Shown: positions 1 through 11,374, counted from the first letter of the stretch. The stretch: DNA of 64,000 nt from Chryseobacterium arachidis (GCF_900129245.1 NZ_FQUT01000001.1:558001-622000), one strand, 5' to 3'. The notes: generated from the letters alone by a model not told the origin. Made by a program: numbers and translations.

Positions 1-45
1 TTCAGCATGATTTACAACAGCAACGATTTGGAGAATAGGTTTTAA
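1..45 (+). CDS. 3' end of an unidentified gene (partial)
   Basis: The first 45 bases read as 14 codons and a TAA stop in frame 1, ending in Asn-Arg-Phe. The stop lies about 140 bases before gyrB, and codon use resembles the neighbours. With only 14 residues the family cannot be named; it may be chance. Confidence 0.35.
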   Translation, partial: FSMIYNSNDLENRF

Positions 46-117
46 CTTTGATCTTTTTTCAAATGAAAATTGTTGTGATTTGCCTTTTAAAATCTATATT
101 TTTTTGACATATTTTAA

Positions 118-2121
<2,004 letters not shown>

Positions 2122-2144
2122 TTAAATGCCTTTAATATAAAATT

Positions 2145-2177
2145 AAAAGACTTCAGAAATGGAGTCTTTTTTTATTT
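2145..2177 (+). terminator. Rho-independent terminator of gyrB
   Basis: An 8-bp stem (AAAAGACT/AGTCTTTT, 2145-2152 with 2163-2170) is followed by a T-rich tract 24 bases after the gyrB stop. Confidence 0.75.
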
Positions 2178-2234
2178 TAATATGAAGTCTTTTTAATACA
2201 ATAAAAATTATTTCCCACAGTTATAAGATTTTAT

Positions 2235-2242
2235 TATTTTTG
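2235..2242 (+). promoter_or_regulatory. -7 element of the DUF3857 gene pair
   Basis: TATTTTTG matches the Bacteroidota -7 consensus TAnnTTTG and ends 16 bases before the ATG at 2259. No clear -33 TTTG is visible. Confidence 0.45.
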
Positions 2243-2258
2243 CTCAATTTTAATAACC

Positions 2259-4151
2259 ATGATGAAATTACTTTGTATGGGAGCGCTTTCTATAGCTTCT
2301 TTGTACTTTTCGCAAAACTTTCCTGTTTCTGCGATCCCAGAAAATCTTAAGAAAAATGCAGATGCGGTTATCAGAAAAGATTTTACAACGATTCAGATCA
2401 ACAGAATTGATGACATTAAATATCAATATTACACGGTAACTACAGTTCTCAATAAAGACGGAGATTCCGATGCTCAGGTTTTTATTCCTTATGAAAAAGG
2501 CGATAATATTTCGGATATCAAAGTAAATATTTACGATGAATCTGGAAAAAAAGTAAAGTCATTTTCTAAATCGGATTTTGGAGATTTTGCGAATAACAAT
2601 CAAGGTACTTTCTATTCCAATAACCGGGTAATGGCTTTGTCATACACGCCGACTCAATATCCTTACACGATTGAATTCTCTTATCAGATTGGTGATGAAA
2701 ATACAATTTTCTTACCGGATTTTGTGCCCTTCAGATCAACGAACGTTTCTTTAGAAGAAGCTCAAATGAAGATTATTAACAAATCTGGTATAGAACTTAA
2801 AACGAAAACATATCCTTCAGCATACAATTACACGGCAGTTTCTGAAACTGATAATGCGGGAGAGAAAACATATATCTATAAAAATGTTCCGGCGATAGAC
2901 AATGCTTTTTTGTTGCCGCAACCTGTGAAAATTTTACCGAAAGTGAGCTTTGCTTTAACGAAATTCAATCTTGAAGGGAAACAAGGCAATATCTATAGCT
3001 GGAGCGATTTCGGATCCTGGTATTACAACAGTATTTTACAGCCTGTTTCTTTGTCTACACCTGCCATTAAAACAGAAGTTGCCGCATTAAACTTACAGGG
3101 AACAACGGAAGAAAAAGTGAAAAAGCTTTACCAATACATGCAGACCAAAACGAGATATATTTTCGTAGCATTAGGAATTGGCGGTTGGCAGCCGATGCTT
3201 CCGGATGAGGTTCAGAAAAAAGGATACGGGGATTGCAAGGGTTTAACGAATTATATGAAAACATTATTGGATGAAGCGGGTATTCCTTCATATTATTCAG
3301 TAATTAACTCGGGGTCTTCACCGGTATCTTTTGATAAAGATTTTCCGAAGATGGGTGGAAATCATGTGATTTTGATGATTCCGACGGAAAAAGGAAATAT
3401 CTGGCTGGAAAATACATCTCAGCAGATAGCTTTTAACCATCTAAGCTATAATACAACAGACCGAAACGTTCTTGCCATAAAAAAAGATGGGATTGAGCTT
3501 GTTGAAACTCCGGTGTATACAGCCGATCAAAGTAAGGAAAAGCAGGTTCTTAAAATCAATCTGAATGAAGATAACAGTATTTCAGGTGAAGGTAACTTTT
3601 CTTATACTGGAATTCAGTATGATAATAATTTGAGCTTGGCTACAATGTCTCCGAAAGAAAGGAATGAAACAATGAAAAATCTTTTGGATCTTTTACATTT
3701 CGAAAAAATTGAAATGAAAAACTTTCTGAATGACAGAGATAATGCGGTTGCCAAATTTGATCTTGATTTTAAAGCCAACAATTATTCTAAAAATGCGGGG
3801 AACAGCATGATTTTCAGAGCTGTTCCGATCTATGCAAACAATGTATATAAAGCAGAAGAAAATAGGGAGCTGCCTTTCGAACTGAGACAATCTTTCGAAG
3901 ATGAATATGAGATTAATTTTACGATTCCTAAAAACTTTAAAGTGGATGAGCTTCCCGAAAACGTGACTTTAAATTCAGAATTCGGAACTTACAAATTAAG
4001 TTTTATTAAGAACGGGGACGGAGTAAAAGTGAACAGAGCCATCAGAATCAATAAAGGTCTTTATCCAAAGGAAAAATATAACGATTACGTCAGCTTCAGA
4101 AAAAAAACAATTAACATTGACAACTCAAAAATTTTAATTTCTAAAATTTAA
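2259..4151 (+). CDS. DUF3857 / transglutaminase-like secreted protein (active-site type)
   Basis: Exported 630-residue protein of the DUF3857 plus transglutaminase-like architecture found in Bacteroidota; the cellular role is not known. An N-terminal signal peptide (hydrophobic residues 3-17, FSQ end) leads to a beta-rich DUF3857 region, a papain-like transglutaminase core at about 280-400 and a C-terminal beta domain. The core keeps a Cys at 326 in YGDCKG and a His at 369 in GNHV, followed by WLENTS where WLD is usual, so a Cys-His pair is present. The next gene, a relative, starts one base after its stop, so the two are almost surely co-transcribed and may act together. Confidence 0.85.
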   Translation: MMKLLCMGALSIASLYFSQNFPVSAIPENLKKNADAVIRKDFTTIQINRIDDIKYQYYTVTTVLNKDGDSDAQVFIPYEKGDNISDIKVNIYDESGKKVKSFSKSDFGDFANNNQGTFYSNNRVMALSYTPTQYPYTIEFSYQIGDENTIFLPDFVPFRSTNVSLEEAQMKIINKSGIELKTKTYPSAYNYTAVSETDNAGEKTYIYKNVPAIDNAFLLPQPVKILPKVSFALTKFNLEGKQGNIYSWSDFGSWYYNSILQPVSLSTPAIKTEVAALNLQGTTEEKVKKLYQYMQTKTRYIFVALGIGGWQPMLPDEVQKKGYGDCKGLTNYMKTLLDEAGIPSYYSVINSGSSPVSFDKDFPKMGGNHVILMIPTEKGNIWLENTSQQIAFNHLSYNTTDRNVLAIKKDGIELVETPVYTADQSKEKQVLKINLNEDNSISGEGNFSYTGIQYDNNLSLATMSPKERNETMKNLLDLLHFEKIEMKNFLNDRDNAVAKFDLDFKANNYSKNAGNSMIFRAVPIYANNVYKAEENRELPFELRQSFEDEYEINFTIPKNFKVDELPENVTLNSEFGTYKLSFIKNGDGVKVNRAIRINKGLYPKEKYNDYVSFRKKTINIDNSKILISKI

Positions 4152-4152
4152 C

Positions 4153-6087
4153 ATGAAAAAAATATTCTTAGTTGCTTTTTGCTCAATGAATTTTATGTTT
4201 ATTGATGCCCAAAAGCATGAATTTCTCGAATATCCGAAATTTAATGATGCAGATTTATCCAAGCAAAAATCGGTTTTAGATGAGAATGCACCCGCAGAGA
4301 TTCTATACAAATCGTTACATTTTAATATCGACTACAATACTGGAAATCTCATTAAAAAAGCTTTTTACAGGGTTAAAATTTATGATAAAGATAAAGCTGA
4401 AGATTGGTTGAATCTTGAAATCCCTTTATACCAGAACGGAAGCGATCAGGAAACAATTTCCAAAATCAAAGCCTTCACTTATAACCTGGAAAACGGAGCT
4501 TCTGTTGCCACAAAAGTTGATAAAAGCTCAAAGTATAAAAGCAAGGAAAGCAAATATGTTTCCATCTCTAAGTTTGCTTTTCCCAATGTGAAAAACGGAT
4601 CTGTTATTGAATATCAATATGAAGTTGTTTCGCCCTTTTTATATGTAATTCCTGAAATTCTTATCGAAACGGATACACCGTCTTTGTATACGGAATATGT
4701 GCTGGACAGTCCTTCAAATATTGCGTATAATGTCAACTACACAGGTTTTTTAAATCCGAAACACAAAGAAGTTACGGAAAAAATGATGTATGGATTGAAT
4801 TACAGAACCTACAGATTCGGTTATGAAAATATAAAGGGTTTTAAAGCTGAAAAATTTGTAAATAACGACAGGAATTACAGAACAAAGATCAGTGCTGAAC
4901 TTCACTCAACGAATTTCAAAGAGCTGAAGCTGTATTCTTCATCATGGGAACAGATCAAAGAAAGGTTGTATGAAAATGAAGATTTCGGAGGTGAATTAAA
5001 AAAAACAAGGTTGGCAAAAGAAAATATGCCTTCCCATATTGCCGAAATTTCTAATGAAATTGAGAAAGCAAATGCTGTTTTCAACTATGTGAAAAATACC
5101 TTTACCTGGAATAAAGACCGCGGAATTTATACAGAAGGAGGGATTAAAAAAATGCTGGAAACAAAGACCGGAAATGCTGCGGAGATCAACCTTTTCCTCG
5201 TTATGATGCTTCGTGAAGCGGGAATAAAAGCCGATCCGCTGACAATTTCCACAATAAACAACGGATTAATCAATATTGCATCACCGAATGTTTCCAATAT
5301 GAATTTTGTAATTGCTGCCATTCAGACTAAAGACGGTTTCCATTTGTATGATGCTACGGCGAAGCAGTCTGCTATGGATCAGTTACCTCCGAGGGACTGG
5401 AATCAGTTCGGGATTTTAATTAATAAAGAAAAAGTTCAGCAGTTATCGATGGTGAATGCTAAAACAAGTTTTACGTATTTGACGGCAGATGCAAAAATCA
5501 ATGATGACGGAAGCATTTCAGGAACCTATTCGGATAAAGATACCGGGACTTACGCCATGTTTGCGAAGGAAAGCTATGATGATAACGCCGATAAATATAA
5601 GAAACAGTATAAAGATAATTACGCCATAGATTTTACGGGTATTGATTCAAAAGTTCTTGAAAACGGAGATTTTGAAAGCACCATGAAGTTTTCTTCGGAT
5701 AATTTAATTGATAAGATCGGAAAGAAAATGATCATTAACCCAATGTTGTTTCTGAATAAAAATTCAAATGAATTTGATCAGACGGAAGAAAGAAAATTCA
5801 TGATCGATTTTACTTCACCTTTTACAAGAATTAAGAAAATTGCATTGGAAATTCCTGAAGGATATGTGGTAGAAGAAATGCCGAAAAACAAAAAAATTGT
5901 GACGGACGATAAAGAAATTGAATACAGCTACACGGCGGAACAGAAAGGGAATAAGCTTGAAGTGGTTTCTACCACCAAAATTTTGAGTCCGAATTATTCT
6001 AAAGAATATTATCCTGCCTTCAAACAGATTTGGGGAGTAGCTTCCAAACAGGAAAACCAGGTCATCAGTTTAGTGAAAAAGCAATAA
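4153..6087 (+). CDS. DUF3857 / transglutaminase-like secreted protein (inactive-site type)
   Basis: Second DUF3857-type exported protein, 644 residues, with a signal peptide (residues 1-19, cleaved near DAQ). It has the same order of domains as its upstream neighbour: DUF3857 region, transglutaminase-like region at about 290-410, C-terminal beta domain. The catalytic Cys position reads GNAAE with Ala at 342, and the NHV motif reads NFV, so Cys and His both appear lost although the Asp of LYDAT remains. I infer a pseudoenzyme or binding partner of the preceding protein. It is followed by a strong terminator at 6112, closing a two-gene operon. Confidence 0.83.
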   Translation: MKKIFLVAFCSMNFMFIDAQKHEFLEYPKFNDADLSKQKSVLDENAPAEILYKSLHFNIDYNTGNLIKKAFYRVKIYDKDKAEDWLNLEIPLYQNGSDQETISKIKAFTYNLENGASVATKVDKSSKYKSKESKYVSISKFAFPNVKNGSVIEYQYEVVSPFLYVIPEILIETDTPSLYTEYVLDSPSNIAYNVNYTGFLNPKHKEVTEKMMYGLNYRTYRFGYENIKGFKAEKFVNNDRNYRTKISAELHSTNFKELKLYSSSWEQIKERLYENEDFGGELKKTRLAKENMPSHIAEISNEIEKANAVFNYVKNTFTWNKDRGIYTEGGIKKMLETKTGNAAEINLFLVMMLREAGIKADPLTISTINNGLINIASPNVSNMNFVIAAIQTKDGFHLYDATAKQSAMDQLPPRDWNQFGILINKEKVQQLSMVNAKTSFTYLTADAKINDDGSISGTYSDKDTGTYAMFAKESYDDNADKYKKQYKDNYAIDFTGIDSKVLENGDFESTMKFSSDNLIDKIGKKMIINPMLFLNKNSNEFDQTEERKFMIDFTSPFTRIKKIALEIPEGYVVEEMPKNKKIVTDDKEIEYSYTAEQKGNKLEVVSTTKILSPNYSKEYYPAFKQIWGVASKQENQVISLVKKQ

Positions 6088-6111
6088 TTGAAATTTTTTC
6101 TAAATAATCTT

Positions 6112-6139
6112 AAAACCATTCATTTTTTGAATGGTTTTT
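6112..6139 (+). terminator. Terminator of the DUF3857 operon
   Basis: A perfect 11-bp stem (6112-6122 with 6128-6138, loop TTTTT) ends in a T run. It contains the ATG at 6131, which is therefore not the start of the next gene. Confidence 0.85.
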
Positions 6140-6163
6140 GCATATAAGAACAAAAATAAAATT

Positions 6164-6988
6164 ATGAAAAACATCATTGCTGTTTTAGCGATTTCTTCAC
6201 TGTTTGCAGTTTCATGTAATAAAGCTGAGAAAAATACTGAGAGTTCAGAAAAAATTGAAACGGCTCAGCCTGAAAAATTTGTGGTCGATTCGGTAAGTAT
6301 AGCAGATTCTGCAAAAATTGTAGATTCTCTGACGGCTAAATTCGATTCTAAATTATTGGTTTTCCCAACGATAAAGAACAAGCAGCTTTTAGACAGTATT
6401 TATTTTAGCATCAAAGGAAATAATGATTATTCTAAACAAGGCTTGCAACAGTTTTTACAAAAAGATAAAATGAATTACTTTAATTCAATTAAAAAAGATA
6501 ACAAAGACTGGATTTCTGATATACAGTTCTCCCAGGAATGGTACGAAAGTTCCGGGATGAAATTAATCTCCAACAAAAATGATTATATGCACATTCAGTA
6601 TTCCTGGGGATCATATTCGGGAGGGGCGCATGATAATTACGGCTTTTCGGAAAGGGTTTTCGATTTGAAAAACAATAAAAAGGTTGAGTTGAAAGATATC
6701 ACATCAATGCCGAAAAATAAGATCGAAGCTTTGTTGCTGAAAAATATCAATAAAGCAAACGGTGGTGCAACGGATGAAAACGGGGAAGTGAACAATTCTG
6801 AAATGCTATTGGTAGACGTCATTCCGGCAACACAAAACTTTTATTTTGATGATAAAAACCTGTATTTTCATTACAGCCCATATGAAATCACGGCTTTTGC
6901 AGCAGGAGATATTATAATCCCCATTTCCTGGCAGGAATTAGGGAGCACTTTAATTCCTCAGTTTAAAGAAAGAATGAAAATTAAGTAA
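6164..6988 (+). CDS. DUF3298/RsiV-like lipoprotein
   Basis: Predicted outer-membrane or periplasmic lipoprotein of 274 residues. The N-terminus is a lipoprotein signal (MKNIIAVLAISSLFAVSC) with Cys at 18, followed by a charged linker. The C-terminal half carries features of the DUF4163/DUF3298 pair known from RsiV: SGGAHDNYG, a 'FDLKNNKKVELKDI' stretch and IPISWQEL near the end. Similar proteins bind muramyl sugars or lysozyme in other bacteria, but the ligand here is unknown. The in-frame ATG at 6131 is rejected because it sits within the preceding terminator hairpin. Confidence 0.75.
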   Translation: MKNIIAVLAISSLFAVSCNKAEKNTESSEKIETAQPEKFVVDSVSIADSAKIVDSLTAKFDSKLLVFPTIKNKQLLDSIYFSIKGNNDYSKQGLQQFLQKDKMNYFNSIKKDNKDWISDIQFSQEWYESSGMKLISNKNDYMHIQYSWGSYSGGAHDNYGFSERVFDLKNNKKVELKDITSMPKNKIEALLLKNINKANGGATDENGEVNNSEMLLVDVIPATQNFYFDDKNLYFHYSPYEITAFAAGDIIIPISWQELGSTLIPQFKERMKIK

Positions 6989-6992
6989 TATT

Positions 6993-7020
6993 AATGCTTC
7001 CTGATTGGGAAGCATTTTTT
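6993..7020 (+). terminator. Terminator of the DUF3298 lipoprotein gene
   Basis: A 9-bp perfect stem (AATGCTTCC 6993-7001 with 7008-7016) is followed by six T. The ATG at 6994 lies inside it, which argues against that start for the next gene. Confidence 0.85.
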
Positions 7021-7027
7021 AATTTTG
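7020..7027 (+). promoter_or_regulatory. -7 element of the lipid kinase gene, near-leaderless
   Basis: TAATTTTG fits TAnnTTTG and ends 5 bases before the ATG at 7033. With Bacteroidota spacing transcription would start at or next to the start codon. The T run of the preceding terminator overlaps it. Confidence 0.55.
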
Positions 7028-7032
7028 CGACA

Positions 7033-7884
7033 ATGGAAAAAGTAGCCTTTATCATCAATCCTTTTTCGGCGAAAAAAAATTATCAGCCTTTCCTCAGTGA
7101 ACTGAAAACGAAGGTTGAAAATCCTTTGTACTATATTTCAGAATCTATCCCGGGAACAGATGAATTTATTCAGAAACATTTTAATGAAGTGGATATTTTC
7201 GTGGCGATCGGGGGAGATGGTACTATTTCTACGGTTGCTAAAAACCTCATTAACACGGATAAAATTCTGGCTATTTTTCCGGCAGGTTCCGGAAATGGTT
7301 TTTCCAACGAAACACAATTCAGCAAAAACTTAGATGAGTTATTGAACAAAATTAAGGCGAAAAATTCCAGAAAGATCGATACTTTTACGGTAAATAACAA
7401 GCTTTCCATTAATGTTTCCGGAACCGGATTCGACGGAAAAGTGGTAAAAGAATTTGAAAAAACAAACCGTGGATTTAAGAATTATATCAAAGTTTCCCTG
7501 AAAACGTTTTTCAGCTATAAACCGATTAAGCTTAAATTTTTTAATGAAGAATATCAGCAATACAACGGAAAATACCTGATGGTTAATATCGCAAACACCC
7601 GCCAGTTCGGAAACAACGCATATATTGCACCACAGGCGAGCAAGAGTGACGGTTTGGTAGACATGGTTTTGGTGAAAAAATTTCCGTTAACGTATTCTCC
7701 GCTTTTTGCCTTCAGAATGTTTACCAAAAAGCTTAAAGAAGATGACTACATTACTTATCTTCCGGTTTCCGAAATCGAATTTAAAGTCAATACCAAAAAC
7801 TGGCATCTGGACGGAGAGTTCAATAAAATAAAATCACCCATTCATGTGAAAGTTCAGCCTGCGAGCTTAAGTATCTTGGTTTAA
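7033..7884 (+). CDS. Diacylglycerol/lipid kinase (DagK/YegS family)
   Basis: Soluble lipid kinase that phosphorylates diacylglycerol or a related lipid with ATP, acting at the inner face of the membrane. The 283-residue product starts with IINPFSAKK, the phosphate-binding strand of the family, and has the GGDGT nucleotide motif at 60-64 and GSGNGFS just after; the C-terminal beta domain ends in LDGE, the usual acidic motif. ATG 7033 is chosen over 6994 because the earlier one lies in a terminator. It appears to be a single-gene unit with its own promoter. The exact lipid cannot be told from sequence. Confidence 0.88.
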   Translation: MEKVAFIINPFSAKKNYQPFLSELKTKVENPLYYISESIPGTDEFIQKHFNEVDIFVAIGGDGTISTVAKNLINTDKILAIFPAGSGNGFSNETQFSKNLDELLNKIKAKNSRKIDTFTVNNKLSINVSGTGFDGKVVKEFEKTNRGFKNYIKVSLKTFFSYKPIKLKFFNEEYQQYNGKYLMVNIANTRQFGNNAYIAPQASKSDGLVDMVLVKKFPLTYSPLFAFRMFTKKLKEDDYITYLPVSEIEFKVNTKNWHLDGEFNKIKSPIHVKVQPASLSILV

Positions 7885-8028
7885 GTCATTGTAGGGGATT
7901 CACATGACAGAGCAATCTTAAGACTGATTCCTATACTTGTCATTCCGGAAGAATTTTACAAATTTATAGTAATCTGTTTATAATCTTTGCTTAGATTCTG
8001 ACGAAAAAATGACGAAATCTCATCCAAT

Positions 8029-8127
8029 CATTTGTTTAAGTGTGTACTTTTTAGGATTCGGGGCGGCAGCTTCGCTGCCGCCCCGAATCCTAAAAAGTAC
8101 GGAGAACGTGGAAAAGCTAAAAAAAAT
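8029..8127. repeat. Inverted-repeat element, copy 1 (27-bp perfect stem)
   Basis: A perfect 27-bp inverted repeat (8044-8070 with 8074-8100, loop TTC) has a GC-rich core GGGGCGGCAGC in otherwise AT-rich DNA. The flanks hold CATTTGTTTAAG (8029-8040) on the left and GAAAAGCT plus an A run on the right (8111-8126). The same arrangement, reversed, occurs at 22780-22883, so this is a dispersed element. It sits between convergent genes and could also terminate transcription both ways. The rest of 7885-8028 shows nothing I recognise. Confidence 0.8.
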
Positions 8128-9407
8128 TAAACCTCCAATTTTTTCTCCACTTCATTCGGATGATCCAAACAATATTGCAGTTGCGTTTTATCCAGCTGTT
8201 TTTCCCAATTTGCCACAACAACAGTTGCTACAGAATTTCCGATAACATTCGTTAGAGCACGACATTCGCTCATAAATTTATCGATTCCTAAAATCAAAGT
8301 CATTCCCGCAATAGGAATTTCGGGAACTACAGCTAAAGTTGCGGCTAATGTAACAAAACCTGCTCCGGTAACTCCGGCAGCGCCTTTTGAACTCAACATA
8401 GCAACTAAAAGAAGCATAATTTGTTTTTCAATTGGCAAATGAATATTCAAAGCCTGAGCGATAAAAAGTGAAGCTAAGGTCATATAGATATTGGTTCCGT
8501 CGAGATTAAAAGAATACCCGGTCGGAACAACCAAACCTACAATAGCTCTTGAGCAACCTGCTTTTTCAAGCTTTTCCATAATGCCCGGAAGTGCCGATTC
8601 CGATGAGCTTGTTCCCAGCACCAAAAGAAGTTCTTCCTTTAGGTAATACATTAATTTGAAGATATTAAAACCATTGTACCATGCAACTGCTCCCAGGACA
8701 AGGACAACAAACAGGGCAGAAGTGATATAAAATGTTCCGACTAAAAGGATAAGGTTTAAAACAGAATGAAGTCCGTATTTACCAATCGTGAAAGCCATGG
8801 CTCCAAACGCTCCGATGGGCGCAAGTTTCATAAGCATATGAACAATTTTGAAAACCGGAGTCGAAAGATCCTGTAAAAATTCGGTCACTTTCTGGCTTTT
8901 TTCTTTTGTTAAAACCAAAGCAACTCCCATTAAAATAGCTACTAAAAGCACCTGCAGAATATTTTCTCCAACTAATGGACTGAATAATGTTTCAGGAATA
9001 ATATTCATGATAAAACCTGTCAAAGTCGTTTCATGAGCTTTTTGCTGATATTGAGAAACGTCTCCGGAGAGTGTTGCCGGATCAATATTTAAACCATGAC
9101 CGGGCTGTAAAATATTTCCGACAACCAAACCGATAATTAATGCTAAAGTTGAAAATGTGAGGAAATAAATCATTGCTTTGATGGCAATTCTTCCGACTTT
9201 TTTAAGATCGGTCATGTGGGCAATTCCTAAAGTCAGTGTAATGAAAATAACCGGAGCAATGATCATTTTGACTAATTTGATGAATCCGTCGCCTAAAGGT
9301 TTCATTTTTTCGCCTAATTCCGGATAAAATTTTCCTAGTAGAATTCCTGCAATGATCGCGATAATAACCTGGAAATAAAGCTGCTGATGAATTTGTTTCT
9401 TTTTCAA
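8127..9407 (-). CDS. dctA: C4-dicarboxylate/cation symporter (DctA type)
   Basis: Inner-membrane symporter of the dicarboxylate/amino acid:cation family (SLC1-like) that takes up succinate, malate, fumarate or similar acids with H+ or Na+. The 426 residues match the family length. SSSESALP and [15 protein letters not shown] are the re-entrant loop and substrate-site motifs in the form seen in DctA rather than in GltP. Hydrophobic segments run through to a short cytoplasmic tail. The frame opens with TTG at 9407; there is no nearby ATG before residue 35, so TTG is the likely start. Substrate is inferred from the motif form. Confidence 0.88.
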   Translation of the reverse strand: MKKKQIHQQLYFQVIIAIIAGILLGKFYPELGEKMKPLGDGFIKLVKMIIAPVIFITLTLGIAHMTDLKKVGRIAIKAMIYFLTFSTLALIIGLVVGNILQPGHGLNIDPATLSGDVSQYQQKAHETTLTGFIMNIIPETLFSPLVGENILQVLLVAILMGVALVLTKEKSQKVTEFLQDLSTPVFKIVHMLMKLAPIGAFGAMAFTIGKYGLHSVLNLILLVGTFYITSALFVVLVLGAVAWYNGFNIFKLMYYLKEELLLVLGTSSSESALPGIMEKLEKAGCSRAIVGLVVPTGYSFNLDGTNIYMTLASLFIAQALNIHLPIEKQIMLLLVAMLSSKGAAGVTGAGFVTLAATLAVVPEIPIAGMTLILGIDKFMSECRALTNVIGNSVATVVVANWEKQLDKTQLQYCLDHPNEVEKKLEV

Positions 9408-9454
9408 AAGAATATTGATTTTTAAAAGCGGAAATTAGTAAAATTTGCTTTAAA

Positions 9455-9472
9455 TCATGACAAATGTCATGA
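9455..9472. promoter_or_regulatory. TCATGAC palindrome upstream of dctA
   Basis: TCATGAC (9455-9461) and GTCATGA (9466-9472) form a 7-bp inverted repeat around AAAT, about 50 bases upstream of the dctA start. Position and size fit an operator, but no cognate regulator is adjacent. Confidence 0.3.
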
Positions 9473-9473
9473 G

Positions 9474-9510
9474 AATTTTCAGCTCAGGCTGAAAGCCTGA
9501 GCTGAAAATT
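9474..9510. terminator. 17-bp perfect hairpin downstream of ggt
   Basis: AATTTTCAGCTCAGGCT (9474-9490) pairs perfectly with 9494-9510 across a GAA loop. It lies between ggt and dctA, both on the minus strand, so it may end ggt transcripts, although no T run follows on that strand. The rest of 9408-9624 has no gene. Confidence 0.5.
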
Positions 9511-9624
9511 TATTATATCCAAATTGTTTTTCCGACAAAGAATACTTTTATGATGTACTTCACTCTGAATTTCGTTCTCAGATCTTCAGTTTGTGTTCAG
9601 AATGACAGTTTAAATAGATTTTTG

Positions 9625-11310
9625 TTATTCCACTGCCACAGAATCATCGCCGCGACCATCCGCAACTGCATGTATATTTCCGCTATCATCCATCAGAATC
9701 ATTTCCGTTCTTCCAATCTGGTTCCATTTTTCGACTTTATAGCCTAATTTTTCCAAATCTTTAATGGTTGTTTCAGGAAAGTTCTTTTCAACAGCAACCG
9801 TTTCAGGAAGCCACTGGTGGTGAAATTTCGGAGAATTAACGGAAAGATTGGCATTTAATTTAAAATCAACAATATCAACAATCGATTGATAAACGGAAGT
9901 TGGAATTGTTGTTCCACCCGGAGTTCCGACAACCATGTACGGTTTTCCGTTTTTCAGAACAATCGTTGGAGTCATTGAAGAAAGCATTCTTTTGTTGGGC
10001 TGGATAGAATTTGCTTCTCCACCGACTGCTCCAAACATATTCGGAACGCCAGGTTTTACTGAGAAATCGTCCATTTCGTTATTTAAGAAAAATCCGGCAC
10101 CCGAAACCACGACTTTACTTCCGTACAAACCATTTAAGGTGGTAGTAACGGCAGCTGCATTTCCATCTTTATCAATCACGGAAATATGCGTTGTTTGATC
10201 AGATTCTTTTGGTTGTTGTATAATTTTTCCAACTTCTGAACTTGGAGTCGCTTTATTGAAGCTGAAATTTTTCCATCTGTTTTTTAAATATTCATCAGAA
10301 ATCAAATAGGATGTTTTATCCTGAATAAAATCAGGATCTCCCATGTATTCGGCTCTGTCGGCATAAGCTCTTCTTTCTGCTTCCACCATAATTTGTACTG
10401 TCTTTGTTGAATTCTGTTGATATTTTTCTAAGTTTTCATACCCTGCCATTTTTAACATTTGAGCCAGCAAAATTCCGCCGCTTGAAGGTAATGGCATAGA
10501 AACGACGTTGTTTCCTTTGTAATCAAATTCCAAGGCTTTTCTTTCGGCAACTTTGTAGTTCTTTAAGTCTTCCAGGGTGATGATTCCGTTTCCTTTTTTC
10601 ATTTCAGATACCAAAAGTTCAGCAGTTTTTCCTTCGTAAAATCCTTTTAAACCATGTTTTTGAATTAATTTTAAAGTTTCTGCCAATTCTTTTTGAACTA
10701 AAATATCACCTGTTTGCCAAGGAACATTTTTAACAAAAACATTCGCTGATTGATTGTATTTCTGAAAATGATCTTTATGTGAGTTTAATAAATTTGCTTC
10801 CTGTTCGGTAATAGCAAATCCTTTTTCAGCTAAATCAATCGCAGGCTGAATCAATTGATTCATCGGAAGTCTGCAATATTTTAACGTGGCAAAAAATCCG
10901 GCAACACTTCCGGGAATTCCGACGGCTAATCTTCCGTTTTGCGAAAGATCGGTATTGGCTTTTCCGTTTTTGTCCACGTACATATCATGTGTGGCTTTTT
11001 TGGGAGCTGTTTCCCGATAATCGATCGTGAATTTTTCACCGTTATTTTTTACGCCCACCAAAAATCCGCCACCACCGATATTCCCGGCTTGAGGATAGAC
11101 CACAGCTAAAGCATATTGGGTAGAGATAATAGCATCATAAGCATTTCCTCCCATTTTCAGCACTTTTGCACCAGCCTCACTTGCCAGCGGATGTGCGGAA
11201 ACAACAACTCCCTTATTTCTTACTTTTACTTCTTTTATAATATTAATATCAGTGTATTGTGCTGATAGTGTGTGAGAAAATAAGATAAGTGAAACAATAA
11301 TCTTTTTCAT
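9625..11310 (-). CDS. ggt: Gamma-glutamyltransferase
   Basis: Exported N-terminal-nucleophile hydrolase that cleaves and transfers the gamma-glutamyl group of glutathione and related peptides. The 561-residue proenzyme has a signal peptide (MKKIIVSLILFSHTLSAQ) and the autocleavage site at Thr373 in DQTTHISVID, which becomes the N-terminus of the small subunit; PLPSSGG and the Gly-rich substrate loop VVGTPGG follow the family pattern. The ATG at 11310 is preferred to a TTG two codons upstream because it opens the signal peptide directly. It faces tdh divergently. Confidence 0.94.
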   Translation of the reverse strand: MKKIIVSLILFSHTLSAQYTDINIIKEVKVRNKGVVVSAHPLASEAGAKVLKMGGNAYDAIISTQYALAVVYPQAGNIGGGGFLVGVKNNGEKFTIDYRETAPKKATHDMYVDKNGKANTDLSQNGRLAVGIPGSVAGFFATLKYCRLPMNQLIQPAIDLAEKGFAITEQEANLLNSHKDHFQKYNQSANVFVKNVPWQTGDILVQKELAETLKLIQKHGLKGFYEGKTAELLVSEMKKGNGIITLEDLKNYKVAERKALEFDYKGNNVVSMPLPSSGGILLAQMLKMAGYENLEKYQQNSTKTVQIMVEAERRAYADRAEYMGDPDFIQDKTSYLISDEYLKNRWKNFSFNKATPSSEVGKIIQQPKESDQTTHISVIDKDGNAAAVTTTLNGLYGSKVVVSGAGFFLNNEMDDFSVKPGVPNMFGAVGGEANSIQPNKRMLSSMTPTIVLKNGKPYMVVGTPGGTTIPTSVYQSIVDIVDFKLNANLSVNSPKFHHQWLPETVAVEKNFPETTIKDLEKLGYKVEKWNQIGRTEMILMDDSGNIHAVADGRGDDSVAVE

Positions 11311-11366
11311 TTGCAAATTTTGTAATCGAATTTACAATTTTGTTTTAAGATAGTCTGTAAAATATT

Positions 11367-11374
11367 TACTTTTG
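11367..11374 (+). promoter_or_regulatory. -7 element of tdh
   Basis: TACTTTTG matches TAnnTTTG, 27 bases before the ATG at 11402. A TTTG occurs at 11339-11342 but at a wide spacing of 24 bases. Confidence 0.45.

Noticed and set aside
6131..6163. Earlier start for the DUF3298 lipoprotein
   Set aside because: The ATG lies in the upstream terminator stem and would mask the lipoprotein signal.
6994..7032. Earlier start for the lipid kinase
   Set aside because: The ATG lies in a terminator stem; family similarity starts at 7033.
8009..8245. Open frame across the inverted repeat and into dctA
   Set aside because: It reads through a perfect hairpin and overlaps the dctA coding strand; composition is not protein-like.
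7941..9610. GTCATTCCGG and GTCATTCTGA pieces as members of a repeat family
   Set aside because: Only short words are shared and the sequences around them differ too much to call a repeat from this window.
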